Assembly: GCA_946188395.1 (NCBI GenBank)
Contig: CAMHUU010000009.1
Coordinates: 1-64,000, forward strand
Source: an uncultured Prevotellaceae bacterium
Lineage (GTDB): Bacteria > Bacteroidota > Bacteroidia > Bacteroidales > Bacteroidaceae
Length of the DNA stretch: 64,000 nucleotides
Reading direction: 5' to 3'
Below the pieces are notes generated by a model. It was not told the DNA's origin. It did no database searches and was given only the letters and a program-made list of their open reading frames with translations. How positions within the stretch are numbered: the stretch's first letter is position 1; each line of letters starts with the position of its first letter. Position numbers and translations under genes: made by a program. Shown piece after piece: positions 32,971 through 41,268 of this stretch.

Positions 32971-35295
32971 ATGAAGAAATTTGTTTGTTTTGCACTGACG
33001 TTGATGTGTGCTATGGGGCTTTGGGCCCAGGTGGTTGCGGGTGGCAGCAAGATGTCGCCTTGGTTGCTTGAACAGTACCGGCAACAGCAGACAGCCGTGA
33101 GACAGCATGGCGGACCGTTGCGCGTACAGGGCCGTCCGGTGATGAAATATATGCTTGCGCTGGTGAGCAGTACCGATGGTTCAGCCACTGTGAAACAGAA
33201 GGGTGGTGTGGTATGGCAGGACTTCGGCCATGGCATCTGTGCCGCCTTCCTGCCCATGGACAGCCTCGGCGTGCTCGACCAGAGCGATGCCATCCTGCGC
33301 ATGGAGGCCAGTCAGTTGTCTGCCATACAGAACGACACGTCGGCGTTGATTCTTGGCGTCGACAAGCTGGCGTCGGCAGCCACCCCGCTGCCACAGGCCT
33401 TTACCGGCAAGGGCGTCTGTGCTGCCGTCATGGACATTGGCTTCGACTTCACCCATCCCGCTTTCCGTAATGCTGATGGCACGTCGCGCATCCAGTGGTT
33501 CTGGGATCCGATGGCCCCTGATGCCAACGACGATGTGGTAGGCGTGTTCTATACCTCACCCGAGCAGATGCTGCTGGCACGCCACTGCATCAATGCCGAT
33601 ACCGATAATCACGGCTGTCACGTCATGGGTTCGATGGCCGGTAACGGACTGGACGGTCGTTTCGTGGGTATGGCTCCCGAGGCCGACATTCGCGGTGCCT
33701 ATATCCCCCTCGGCCACATTAATGAAGAATTCTTGGACCATTTCGCTGACTATGTGGCGCGTCATATCGGCATCGACTTGCCCTTCGACGATACCTTTTT
33801 TGACGTGGGATTGAGCAATATCGTCGAACTGGTGGAGCTTTATAAGATTTTCGAGGCTGCCGATGCCGCTGGACAGCCCTGTGTCGTCAACTGGAGCTTT
33901 GGCGCCGCGGCGAACTTCATTGACGACCTTTCACTCTATGAACAGGTGTTCAACCAGCTCGTCGGCCCTGGACACATCGTCGCCGTTGCGGCAGGAAATG
34001 ATGGTGGTATGATGACCTATCTGAAGAAGTCCGCCACCGAGCCCCTCGACCATGCCATCTATTACAAGTCGGCGCAAAAGCCCTTCTATGCTTTCGATAT
34101 CCGCGGCGAGGACAACACCCCCGACTTCATCCTCACGATGACCTTCGACGGTCTGGAGAAAACCATCGTCTTCGATACCCGTGCGGCAAAGGATGCCGCG
34201 TCGAAGGGCGAAGAATATAAGGACAGCATCCTGTTGCCCAAGCCCGACAAATGGGATGACGCCACCATGGGTGACTATGTGCAGGCGGACAACAAGCTCA
34301 TGGTGTACTTCATGCCCGATAAACAGGCCGGTGGCCACATCGGTTACCTCGCGTTGCTCATGCTGCCTGAAAGCTATGCCAAAGCCCCTGACATACTGGG
34401 GCGGTTGCAGATTGATACTCCCGTAGGACTGGAATTGATCAACGACTGCCGGTTCCCCGGCAAGACTGTGTTCAGCAATAAGAACCACGTCAATTCGCGT
34501 GGCTGCAACGTCGGCACCATTGGCGCCCCCGCCTTCCTGGACCGTGCCATCACCGTCGGTGCCATGCACCACCGCACGGAGTTTACCAACGTCAATGGTG
34601 AGCCCGCCACCTATATTGCGCTGGGTAGCGAAGAGGGTCATCTCACCAGTTTCAGTTCTTGCGGACCGACTGTCGATGGACGTATCAAACCCGATGTGGT
34701 GGCGCCCGGTCATAACATCCTCTCTGCGCTGAATAGCTTCTACAAGAAAAATGGCGATGACGAAGCCACCAAAAAGGAGGTCACCCCGCTTGCGGCATAC
34801 CGTGCCCGTCACTACGGCCGCGACTATGCCATGTGGGCCATGAGCGGTACGTCGATGGCCACACCGATTACCGCTGGTGTCATTGCCCTGTGGCTGCAGG
34901 CCAAGCCCGACCTCACCCCTGAGGACATCCACGGCGTCATTGAGCGTACCAGCCACCAGCCCGAGCCCGATTTCTCGGGAACCGACAAGAACATTTTCTA
35001 TGGCTGGGGCGAGATTGATGCCTATGCCGGACTGCTCGACATCCTCGGTTTGCCCACCAGCATTCCCGGCCTGTCGCAGCACCAGCCGCAGGGCGTCACC
35101 TTCCGCATGACGGACGGGCGGCTCTTCATCGACGGTGCAGCCGACGGTACCCCCGTGCACATCTATACCACCGACGGACGCCTCGTCACCGCTACGCGTC
35201 TTGCCGGTGGCAGCATCACCCTGCCCGCAGGAAGCCCCGCCGGTGTCTATGCCGTACAGGTTGGCACTTTGGGCTCTACCCTGATCCGCAAATAG
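32971..35295 (+). CDS. Secreted S8 (subtilisin-like) protease with sorting-like C-terminus
   Basis: About 774 residues. Signal peptide MKKFVCFALTLMCAMGLWAQ, subtilase domain with the catalytic triad Asp155 (AAVMDIGFDFTHP), His214 (DNHGCHVMGSMAG) and Ser628 (SGTSMATPITAGV). A long segment (about 250-510) is inserted between His and Ser. The last 75 residues (VTFRMTDGRLFIDGAADGTPVHIYTTDGRLV ... GVYAVQVGTLGSTLIRK) look like a type-A type IX secretion domain. It should be an extracellular or surface endopeptidase. I chose 32971 because of the signal peptide and because the promoter ends at 32933. It follows the AraC-type regulator and ends at a strong hairpin (35326-35366). Confidence 0.93.
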   Translation: MKKFVCFALTLMCAMGLWAQVVAGGSKMSPWLLEQYRQQQTAVRQHGGPLRVQGRPVMKYMLALVSSTDGSATVKQKGGVVWQDFGHGICAAFLPMDSLGVLDQSDAILRMEASQLSAIQNDTSALILGVDKLASAATPLPQAFTGKGVCAAVMDIGFDFTHPAFRNADGTSRIQWFWDPMAPDANDDVVGVFYTSPEQMLLARHCINADTDNHGCHVMGSMAGNGLDGRFVGMAPEADIRGAYIPLGHINEEFLDHFADYVARHIGIDLPFDDTFFDVGLSNIVELVELYKIFEAADAAGQPCVVNWSFGAAANFIDDLSLYEQVFNQLVGPGHIVAVAAGNDGGMMTYLKKSATEPLDHAIYYKSAQKPFYAFDIRGEDNTPDFILTMTFDGLEKTIVFDTRAAKDAASKGEEYKDSILLPKPDKWDDATMGDYVQADNKLMVYFMPDKQAGGHIGYLALLMLPESYAKAPDILGRLQIDTPVGLELINDCRFPGKTVFSNKNHVNSRGCNVGTIGAPAFLDRAITVGAMHHRTEFTNVNGEPATYIALGSEEGHLTSFSSCGPTVDGRIKPDVVAPGHNILSALNSFYKKNGDDEATKKEVTPLAAYRARHYGRDYAMWAMSGTSMATPITAGVIALWLQAKPDLTPEDIHGVIERTSHQPEPDFSGTDKNIFYGWGEIDAYAGLLDILGLPTSIPGLSQHQPQGVTFRMTDGRLFIDGAADGTPVHIYTTDGRLVTATRLAGGSITLPAGSPAGVYAVQVGTLGSTLIRK

Positions 35296-35325
35296 TTGTT
35301 GGAAGATATAGACAATCAAGAAAAG

Positions 35326-35366
35326 AAAAAAAATCGGACTGATGTTTTGTCGGTCTGATTTTTTTT
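35326..35366 (+). terminator. Terminator of the S8 protease, merged with the next promoter
   Basis: A 17-bp stem with two G-U pairs (35326-35342 with 35350-35366), 7-nt loop TGTTTTG and a run of eight T. The loop supplies the TTTG -33 box of the next promoter. Confidence 0.85.
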
Positions 35367-35376
35367 CGTACCTTTG
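35346..35376 (+). promoter_or_regulatory. Promoter of the second riboswitch operon
   Basis: TTTG (35346-35349), 19 bp, TACCTTTG (35369-35376). The terminator's downstream arm forms the spacer. Confidence 0.75.
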
Positions 35377-35384
35377 TCCGCGAT

Positions 35385-35590
35385 ATGGTGATGTACTGGT
35401 GTTTCACCGGTGCATGAAAAGGGAATCAGGTGTAAGACCTGAGCAGTACCCGCTACTGTAATCTCCATTATGGAAAGCCCAAAGGAAGCCACTGACGAAT
35501 TGATAATTGACAATTGATAATTGGCAATTAATAGGAGTTGGGAAGGCGGACTTTTCGGAGAGAGCCAGGAAACCTGCCACGTCGGACGAA
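35385..35590 (+). promoter_or_regulatory. Cobalamin (B12) riboswitch with a repeat insertion
   Basis: Conserved blocks in order: GGGAATCAGGTGTAAGACCT, CAGTACCCGCTACTGTAATC, GCCACTG (35488-35494), GGGAAGG (near 35540), AGCCAGGAAACCTGCC. Between GCCACTG and GGGAAGG, where the first riboswitch has only 10 nt, this one has about 44 nt, most of it five 7-bp units (35498-35532). It controls the TonB/CbiK-like/TonB unit. Confidence 0.93.
35498..35532 (+). repeat. 7-bp tandem repeat inside a riboswitch loop
   Basis: Five units: aattgat, aattgac, aattgat, aattggc, aattaat. They sit in the peripheral variable loop, not in a conserved core block. Confidence 0.9.
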
Positions 35591-35648
35591 CAGAAGCGAA
35601 AGCCCCGGGAATAGGGCTGAGCAGATGAGAATGACATTGACATTGCTA

Positions 35649-37865
35649 ATGAAGAGATTGCTGACGGCGGCTGTGCTGATATGCACGGCATTATCTGTGG
35701 AGGCGCAGGGCGACATTTGGCGCTCGGACTCGTTGCAGGAGGTGGTGGTGACCGGTACGGGCACGCAGCACCTGCTGAAGGATGCTCCCGTGCAGACGGA
35801 GGTCATCACGCAGAAAATGCTGCGGCAGTATGGCGGCAAGAGCCTGGAGGACATTCTGAGCGGACTGACGGCGAGCTTTGCCTTCAACGAGGGCGACATG
35901 GGAAGTCAGATGCAGCTGAACGGTCTGGGCAACTCGTATATTCTGATCCTGATTGACGGCAAGCGCATCCACGGCGATGTGGGCGGCGAGAACGACCTGG
36001 GCCTGATTGACCCGCACAACATCGAGAAGATTGAGATTGTGAAGGGTGCGCAGAGTGCGCTGTACGGCTCGGACGCGATGGCCGGTGTCATCAACATCAT
36101 CACCAAGAAACATACCGAGAAGGGTGTGTATGCCGACAATGTGACACGCTACGGCTCGCACAACGACCTGCGCCAGCATAATAGCGTGGTGTTGCGGTTT
36201 GGCCAGTTTTCGTCACAGACGAACTTCCAGCTGCAGCGCAGCGACGGCTGGCAGAACACCACGGAGGAATGGGCCGAGGCCATGGTGCTGACGGACAGCA
36301 AGAACATGACGGTGAACAAGTTCCAGAACTGGCAGGTGGCCGAGCGGCTGACGTACCAGCCCATGAAGAACCTGGAACTGTATGCCGAGGGTTCGTACTA
36401 CAAGAAGAACATCATGCGTCCGCGGAATGGCACGCACGCCAGCTGCGACGTGTATACCTATGATTTGAGGTATAACAATGCATCGGCCTCCGTGGGAGGA
36501 AAGTGGAGCCTCACCCCCAACCCCTCTCCAAGGGGCGAGGGGAGTGATATGCGGAAAGGGAAGGCGCAACAGGCAAATTATATTACGTTCGATTTGGACT
36601 GGAACAAGCATGCCTACTATTACGACTATACGGCGAAGCACTACGACTATGTGTTGCTGCAGGGCGAGGAGTACGGCGAGCAGAACGGCGAGTGGTTCTC
36701 GGTGGCTATGCTGCCCGGACAAAGCAAACTTCAGAGCGACCAACAGCGCGTGATGGGACTGCTGAAGGGCATTTTCCACCTGCCGTACGGCAATACGCTG
36801 AATGCCGGTGCGGAATACCGCTACGACTATCTGAAGGCCCCCGAGCGCACGGCGACGGGTACGGCCAGCGACCAGACGGGAGCGGTGTACGTGCAGGACG
36901 AGCTGAACATGGTAGACTGGCTGAACGTGACGGCAGGTCTGCGACTGGTGGACAACCGCAGTTTCGGATTCCACCTGAGTCCGAAGGTGAGCGCCATGGT
37001 CTCGACGGGTGACTTCCGCTTCCGCGTGGGGTGGAGCCAGGGTTTCAAGACGCCCACGGTAAAGGAGCTGTACTACCGCTACCTGCACGTGATGGGCAGC
37101 AGCACGTTCTTCAACATCGGCAACACGGACCTGAAACCGCAGACCAGCAACTACTGGTCGGCCAATGTGGAATATCGCGGTCGCAAGCTGACGGCATCGG
37201 TGACAGGCTATGTGAACAAGCTGGACCAGATGATAGCGCTGGTGAACGTGTCGCCGGGCGAGATTCCCGCAGGCATCACCACGGCCTATCTGGGCGACGG
37301 CAGTACCAACGTCCAGGCGCGCATGTATAAGAATATGGACGACGCCCGGACCTGCGGTGTGGACGTGACGCTGTCGTACCGCGTCATGGCGGGGCTGACG
37401 CTGAATGCGGCATACAGCTATCTGGACACGAAGGCACACCTCTACGACGAGCATAAGGACCGCATGATGACGGTGACCATCGACGGTACGGCACACCATA
37501 AGTGGAACGCCTCGGCGATGTATAATTATACGTTCAGCCCGACGTATGCGCTGGGCGTCAGTCTGACGGGCCGCGGCAGCAGCAAGCGCTACTACCAGAA
37601 CAACGGCGACGGCAAGGCTTTCCAGATATGGCGTGTGAACACGACGCACGACCTGGGCCGTCAGGACCGCATGCTGGCCTACCGCGTGGAGGTGGGTGTG
37701 GACAACATCTTCAACTATGTGGACCGCACGATGCGCCCCTACCACCTGGGCACCAACACGTCGGGGACGACGGTGTACGGTACGCTGAGCATTAAGTTCA
37801 ACTACGGAAAACGAGTTAAAAAGCATATTTATTCATCTAAACAAAGTAACAATGAGGAAGATTAA
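35649..37865 (+). CDS. btuB: TonB-dependent outer-membrane receptor (BtuB-like), riboswitch-controlled
   Basis: About 738 residues. Signal peptide MKRLLTAAVLICTALSVEAQ, plug domain (LQEVVVTGTGTQHLLKDAPV; LEDILSGLTASFAFNEGD; KIEIVKGAQSALYGSDAMAG) and barrel. Starts at 35625 and 35631 are also possible but the signal peptide fits 35649, and the riboswitch occupies the sequence before. Corrinoid is the likely ligand. A family-A GC-rich repeat (36507-36545) puts SLTPNPSPRGEGS in a loop. The end overlaps the next gene by 14 bp. Confidence 0.92.
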   Translation: MKRLLTAAVLICTALSVEAQGDIWRSDSLQEVVVTGTGTQHLLKDAPVQTEVITQKMLRQYGGKSLEDILSGLTASFAFNEGDMGSQMQLNGLGNSYILILIDGKRIHGDVGGENDLGLIDPHNIEKIEIVKGAQSALYGSDAMAGVINIITKKHTEKGVYADNVTRYGSHNDLRQHNSVVLRFGQFSSQTNFQLQRSDGWQNTTEEWAEAMVLTDSKNMTVNKFQNWQVAERLTYQPMKNLELYAEGSYYKKNIMRPRNGTHASCDVYTYDLRYNNASASVGGKWSLTPNPSPRGEGSDMRKGKAQQANYITFDLDWNKHAYYYDYTAKHYDYVLLQGEEYGEQNGEWFSVAMLPGQSKLQSDQQRVMGLLKGIFHLPYGNTLNAGAEYRYDYLKAPERTATGTASDQTGAVYVQDELNMVDWLNVTAGLRLVDNRSFGFHLSPKVSAMVSTGDFRFRVGWSQGFKTPTVKELYYRYLHVMGSSTFFNIGNTDLKPQTSNYWSANVEYRGRKLTASVTGYVNKLDQMIALVNVSPGEIPAGITTAYLGDGSTNVQARMYKNMDDARTCGVDVTLSYRVMAGLTLNAAYSYLDTKAHLYDEHKDRMMTVTIDGTAHHKWNASAMYNYTFSPTYALGVSLTGRGSSKRYYQNNGDGKAFQIWRVNTTHDLGRQDRMLAYRVEVGVDNIFNYVDRTMRPYHLGTNTSGTTVYGTLSIKFNYGKRVKKHIYSSKQSNNEED
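36507..36545. repeat. GC-rich palindromic repeat in the TonB receptor (family A)
   Basis: About 39 bp, core CCCTCTCCAAGGGGCGAGGG, in frame; nearly identical to the cbiA copies. Confidence 0.88.
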
Positions 37866-38988
37866 ATCTTTGATTCTGGCTGTCGTGGTGTTTGGCCTGA
37901 CAGCCCCTGTGTTCACCGCATGTAGCAGTGACGACGACAAGAAGACGGAAATTATTGAGAACATCATTTCCGAATTCTCGGTAAACGACGAGATGGTAGC
38001 CGCTCAGAAGGCTAAGTCGAAGAAGAACACCGCTGTGCTGCTGGTGGCTTTCGGTTCGACATGGAACAACGCCTTCCTGGCTTTCGACAAGACTAAGGCT
38101 GCCTACGAGTCTGCTTTCCCCGAGGCTGACGTGTACATCAGCTTCTCGAGCGACATCTGCATCAACCGTGCTTCTATCGGTGAGAATGTTGACGACAATG
38201 GCAATATTGTGAAACGCGACTACTACGAGCCCCGCTATCTGTTGCATGCCATCGGTGCCGCCAAGTACAGCAAGATCTACGTCCAGTCGCTGCAGGTCAT
38301 CCCCGGTGAGGAGTTTGCCGCTGTAGTGGCCAGTGTGAAGAAATTCATGAACAATGGTTATATTGGCAATGCCCACCTGGACGATGAGTATCTGGAAAAG
38401 CTGGCCTTGGACGAGGGCATCTTCCTGGGTATGCCTTTGCTGAGCGATCCTGAGGTCGATGTTCCCGCTGTTGCCGCAGAGCTGAATAAGCTGTACGCTT
38501 CTGAGGCTGCTCAGGGTGTGGTGGCCTTCATGGGTCACGGTAACCCCGACAGCTACGACACCTTCAAGGCTAACATCCGCTACACGCAGCTGGAGCAGGA
38601 TCTGCAGAAATTCAGCCCCAACTATTTCGTAGGTACCGTCGACATGCCCGACAACTACAAGCAGGACGTGATGAGCCGTATGCAGGCAAAGGGCATCAAG
38701 AGCGGCAAGATCTCTCTGCACGCGCTGATGTCGATTGCCGGTGACCACGCTCACAACGACATGGCCGGTGAGGGTGAGGACTATTGGGATGACGAGGATC
38801 CCGAGAGCGAGGAGAACAGCTGGTATGAGTTCTTCAACCACAAAGGCTACACAGCCAATGTTCCCCTGGCAGGCAAGCACCCACAGGGTCTGCTGGAACT
38901 GCCCGGTGTTCTGCAGGTTTGGATCAACCACACAAAGAATGCTGAATTCCTGGAGGATGCTTACCATTCAATGTATCCTGAAGAGTAA
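37852..38988 (+). CDS. cbiK: Exported CbiK-like (cobalt chelatase-type) lipoprotein
   Basis: 378 residues. A lipoprotein signal (VFTACSSDDD, Cys24) followed by a chelatase fold: VLLVAFGSTWNNAF, YVQSLQVIPGEEFAAV, FMGHGNPDSYDTF and ALMSIAGDHAHNDMAGEG, which carry His and Glu residues like those that bind metal in CbiK. Cytoplasmic CbiK puts cobalt into sirohydrochlorin; an envelope lipoprotein cannot easily serve that route, so metal or tetrapyrrole capture at the outer membrane, or remodelling of an imported ring, is possible. It overlaps the upstream receptor by 14 bp and precedes another receptor by 73 bp, all behind the riboswitch. Confidence 0.87.
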   Translation: MRKIKSLILAVVVFGLTAPVFTACSSDDDKKTEIIENIISEFSVNDEMVAAQKAKSKKNTAVLLVAFGSTWNNAFLAFDKTKAAYESAFPEADVYISFSSDICINRASIGENVDDNGNIVKRDYYEPRYLLHAIGAAKYSKIYVQSLQVIPGEEFAAVVASVKKFMNNGYIGNAHLDDEYLEKLALDEGIFLGMPLLSDPEVDVPAVAAELNKLYASEAAQGVVAFMGHGNPDSYDTFKANIRYTQLEQDLQKFSPNYFVGTVDMPDNYKQDVMSRMQAKGIKSGKISLHALMSIAGDHAHNDMAGEGEDYWDDEDPESEENSWYEFFNHKGYTANVPLAGKHPQGLLELPGVLQVWINHTKNAEFLEDAYHSMYPEE

Positions 38989-39012
38989 TGCGGCCTATGG
39001 CCTAAATAATAA

Positions 39013-39033
39013 ATAAGAGATAAAAGATAAAAG
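39013..39033 (+). repeat. 7-bp tandem repeat before the third receptor
   Basis: Three units of ataagag/ataaaag between the CbiK-like and receptor genes. Confidence 0.75.
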
Positions 39034-39061
39034 TAGGAAAAAAGACATTAAAAGAAAAGAG

Positions 39062-41134
39062 ATGTTGAAACAACGCGCTTTGTTATTTTTTATTTCTTAT
39101 TTATTATTTAGCCCCGTAGGGGCGCAGATTCATAAGATGGAGCGTCGTGACTCGTCGATGACGAGCCGCACGTACAATCTGAACCCCGTGGTCGTGACGG
39201 GCTCTGGCCACCACCAGCGCCTGAAGTCGACGGCGACGCCGGTGCGTGTGCTGTCGTCGCAGGAAATCGGCGAGCAGGGCATCACGACGTTCGATGCCGT
39301 GCTGACGCGCATGATGCCCCAGGCGTCGATGGCACCCAACTCGATGGGCACCTTTTTGCGCCTGAACGGCCTGGGCAACAAGTATATCCTCATTCTGATC
39401 AACGGTCAGAAACTCTCGGGCGACATTTCGAACAATGTCGATCTAAACCGTATTAATATGTCGCGCGTGAAGCGTATCGAGGTGCTCGACGGAGCGGCCT
39501 CGTCGCTCTATGGCTCGGATGCCATCGCCGGCGTCATCAATATCATTACCGACCAGCCGACACAGCAGCTGGTGAGCGTGACCAGCGATACCCGCGTGAG
39601 TGGTCACGGCGTGTTGACGGAAAGCGTCAACCTGGATATTTTTACCAACGGCTTCGGCTCGTATACGTCGTTTACCCACGACCGCGCCGACAGCTACCAA
39701 ACTACAGACTTAGAATACAAGAAGGGCTCTGACACAGAGACCCAGCAGACGATAGCCCCCTTCTTTACGGGCTACCGGTCGAACATCGTGGGGCAGAAAT
39801 TCACCTATGCCCCCAACCAACACATTGCATTGAACGCAGGATTAGACTATTCATATAAAATCACCGACCGTCCCGAGACACGCTCGGACGTGACGGGCGG
39901 CACCGACTACGAGATGCGCTACAAGGGACTGCGCTGGAACGTGGGCGGCATCTATAAATTTACAGCGAAGAACTCGCTGCAGGCCGATTTCACCGTCGAC
40001 CGATTCCGCTACGGCAAGGAGTACGACGTGGAAACGAAGACCTATGCCGTGGGCGAATACGTACAGTCGAAGAAGCAGCGCACCATGGACGGCGAGCTGA
40101 AGGCCATCCTCGGACTGATGGACAATTCGACGACCATCTTCGGAGCCGACTGGCGCAAGGACTACCTGACGGCTACGTCGGGCAGCATCAGCGAGCGCGT
40201 GTATACCCTGGCGGCCTATGCCCAGCACGAGCAGCGCGTGGTGAAGAACGTGACGGCTACGGTGGGACTGCGCCTGACGCACCACGAGACCTTCGACCAG
40301 CACCTGACGCCGAAGGCCACGCTGATGTATGCCCCGGGGAATTTCCGTCTGCGCGCCACCTATTCGGCGGGCTTCCGTGCCCCGGGATTGGATGAGCTGT
40401 ACTACCGCTACTACTCCGTAAACCGCGGTAAGCCGCAGATCATCTTCGGCAACCGCAATCTGAAGCCCGAAAAGAGCAACTACGTAGCACTGAACGCCGA
40501 GTACCGCACGCACGAGATTGCCGTCAGTGTGACGGGCTATCTGAACCGTATCAACGACATGGTGGTGCGCCAGAATATTGCCGTGGACGACGCATCGATG
40601 CAAATGCTGCGCCAGGAGTTTACGGAGATGACCGATGCCGAGGCTGCCAAGCTGGAGCGCTATTCGCTGTATCAGAACAGCGACAAGGGCGACGTGAAGG
40701 GCATGCAGGTGAATGTGTCGGCGAATGTGTTCGAGGGCTGTAACCTCTCGGCGAACTACGTCTACACCTACGCCCGTACGAAGAGCGGCGAGGAGTGGAC
40801 CGTGCTGGAACGTAGCATCCGCCATGCGGCGACGATTGCCGCCAACTACCATCACCGCTGGGGCAAATATGCGCTGAACGTGAATGTGAACGGACGCCTG
40901 CAGTCGAAGACCTACTATCCCGACTATGAGGACGCCCCGGGCTACGGCGTGTGGAACCTGCATACGACGCATAGCTTCGACTGTACGAAGTGGGCCTTCG
41001 TGGAGCCGAGCATCGGTGTGGACAATGTGTTCGACAAGGTAGACCGCCGCATCGACTCGTCGCTGCGCAAGTATGCGCTCTACAGTCCCGGCCGCATGCT
41101 GGTCGTCGGACTGAAGGTCAGATTCAAACAATAG
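39062..41134 (+). CDS. TonB-dependent outer-membrane receptor, third in the window
   Basis: 690 residues. Signal peptide (core ALLFFISYLLF, encoded by a 7-bp repeat at 39082-39109), a plug (LNPVVVTGSGHHQRLKSTATPV; GTFLRLNGLGNKYILILING; EVLDGAASSLYGSDAIAGVINI) and a barrel. It follows the CbiK-like lipoprotein by 73 bp and is presumably in the same riboswitch unit; its ligand may be a corrinoid or a related tetrapyrrole. A strong terminator follows at 41169. Confidence 0.9.
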   Translation: MLKQRALLFFISYLLFSPVGAQIHKMERRDSSMTSRTYNLNPVVVTGSGHHQRLKSTATPVRVLSSQEIGEQGITTFDAVLTRMMPQASMAPNSMGTFLRLNGLGNKYILILINGQKLSGDISNNVDLNRINMSRVKRIEVLDGAASSLYGSDAIAGVINIITDQPTQQLVSVTSDTRVSGHGVLTESVNLDIFTNGFGSYTSFTHDRADSYQTTDLEYKKGSDTETQQTIAPFFTGYRSNIVGQKFTYAPNQHIALNAGLDYSYKITDRPETRSDVTGGTDYEMRYKGLRWNVGGIYKFTAKNSLQADFTVDRFRYGKEYDVETKTYAVGEYVQSKKQRTMDGELKAILGLMDNSTTIFGADWRKDYLTATSGSISERVYTLAAYAQHEQRVVKNVTATVGLRLTHHETFDQHLTPKATLMYAPGNFRLRATYSAGFRAPGLDELYYRYYSVNRGKPQIIFGNRNLKPEKSNYVALNAEYRTHEIAVSVTGYLNRINDMVVRQNIAVDDASMQMLRQEFTEMTDAEAAKLERYSLYQNSDKGDVKGMQVNVSANVFEGCNLSANYVYTYARTKSGEEWTVLERSIRHAATIAANYHHRWGKYALNVNVNGRLQSKTYYPDYEDAPGYGVWNLHTTHSFDCTKWAFVEPSIGVDNVFDKVDRRIDSSLRKYALYSPGRMLVVGLKVRFKQ
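39082..39109 (+). repeat. 7-bp tandem repeat inside a signal peptide
   Basis: Four units: ttatttt, ttatttc, ttattta, ttattta. They encode the hydrophobic core FISYLLF region of the receptor signal peptide. Confidence 0.85.
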
Positions 41135-41168
41135 CTTTTTGTTAACGTGTATAATTATATAAGTTGTC

Positions 41169-41204
41169 AAGGAGATTTGTCGCGAGACAAGTCTCCTTTT
41201 TTTT
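41169..41204 (+). terminator. Terminator of the second corrinoid operon
   Basis: A 13-bp stem with one G-U pair (41169-41181 with 41186-41198), loop GCGA, followed by T8. Confidence 0.88.
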
Positions 41205-41222
41205 GATAAAAACATTTAATTT

Positions 41223-41254
41223 TTTGGTTTTTCGCACATTTCTTTGTACCTTCG
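41223..41254 (+). promoter_or_regulatory. Promoter of the kinase/peptidase/PqqD/exporter cassette
   Basis: TTTG (41223-41226), 20 bp, TACCTTCG (41247-41254). The ATG at 41269 lies 15 bp downstream. Confidence 0.75.
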
Positions 41255-41268
41255 CAACCTATAAAGTG

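Noticed and set aside
41164..41268. Upstream start for the HprK-like kinase
   Set aside because: The extra sequence spans the terminator and promoter and is not like the family.
41135..41268. Search for a peptide precursor gene before the cassette
   Set aside because: Only the terminator and promoter are present; no start codon with a reasonable small frame.
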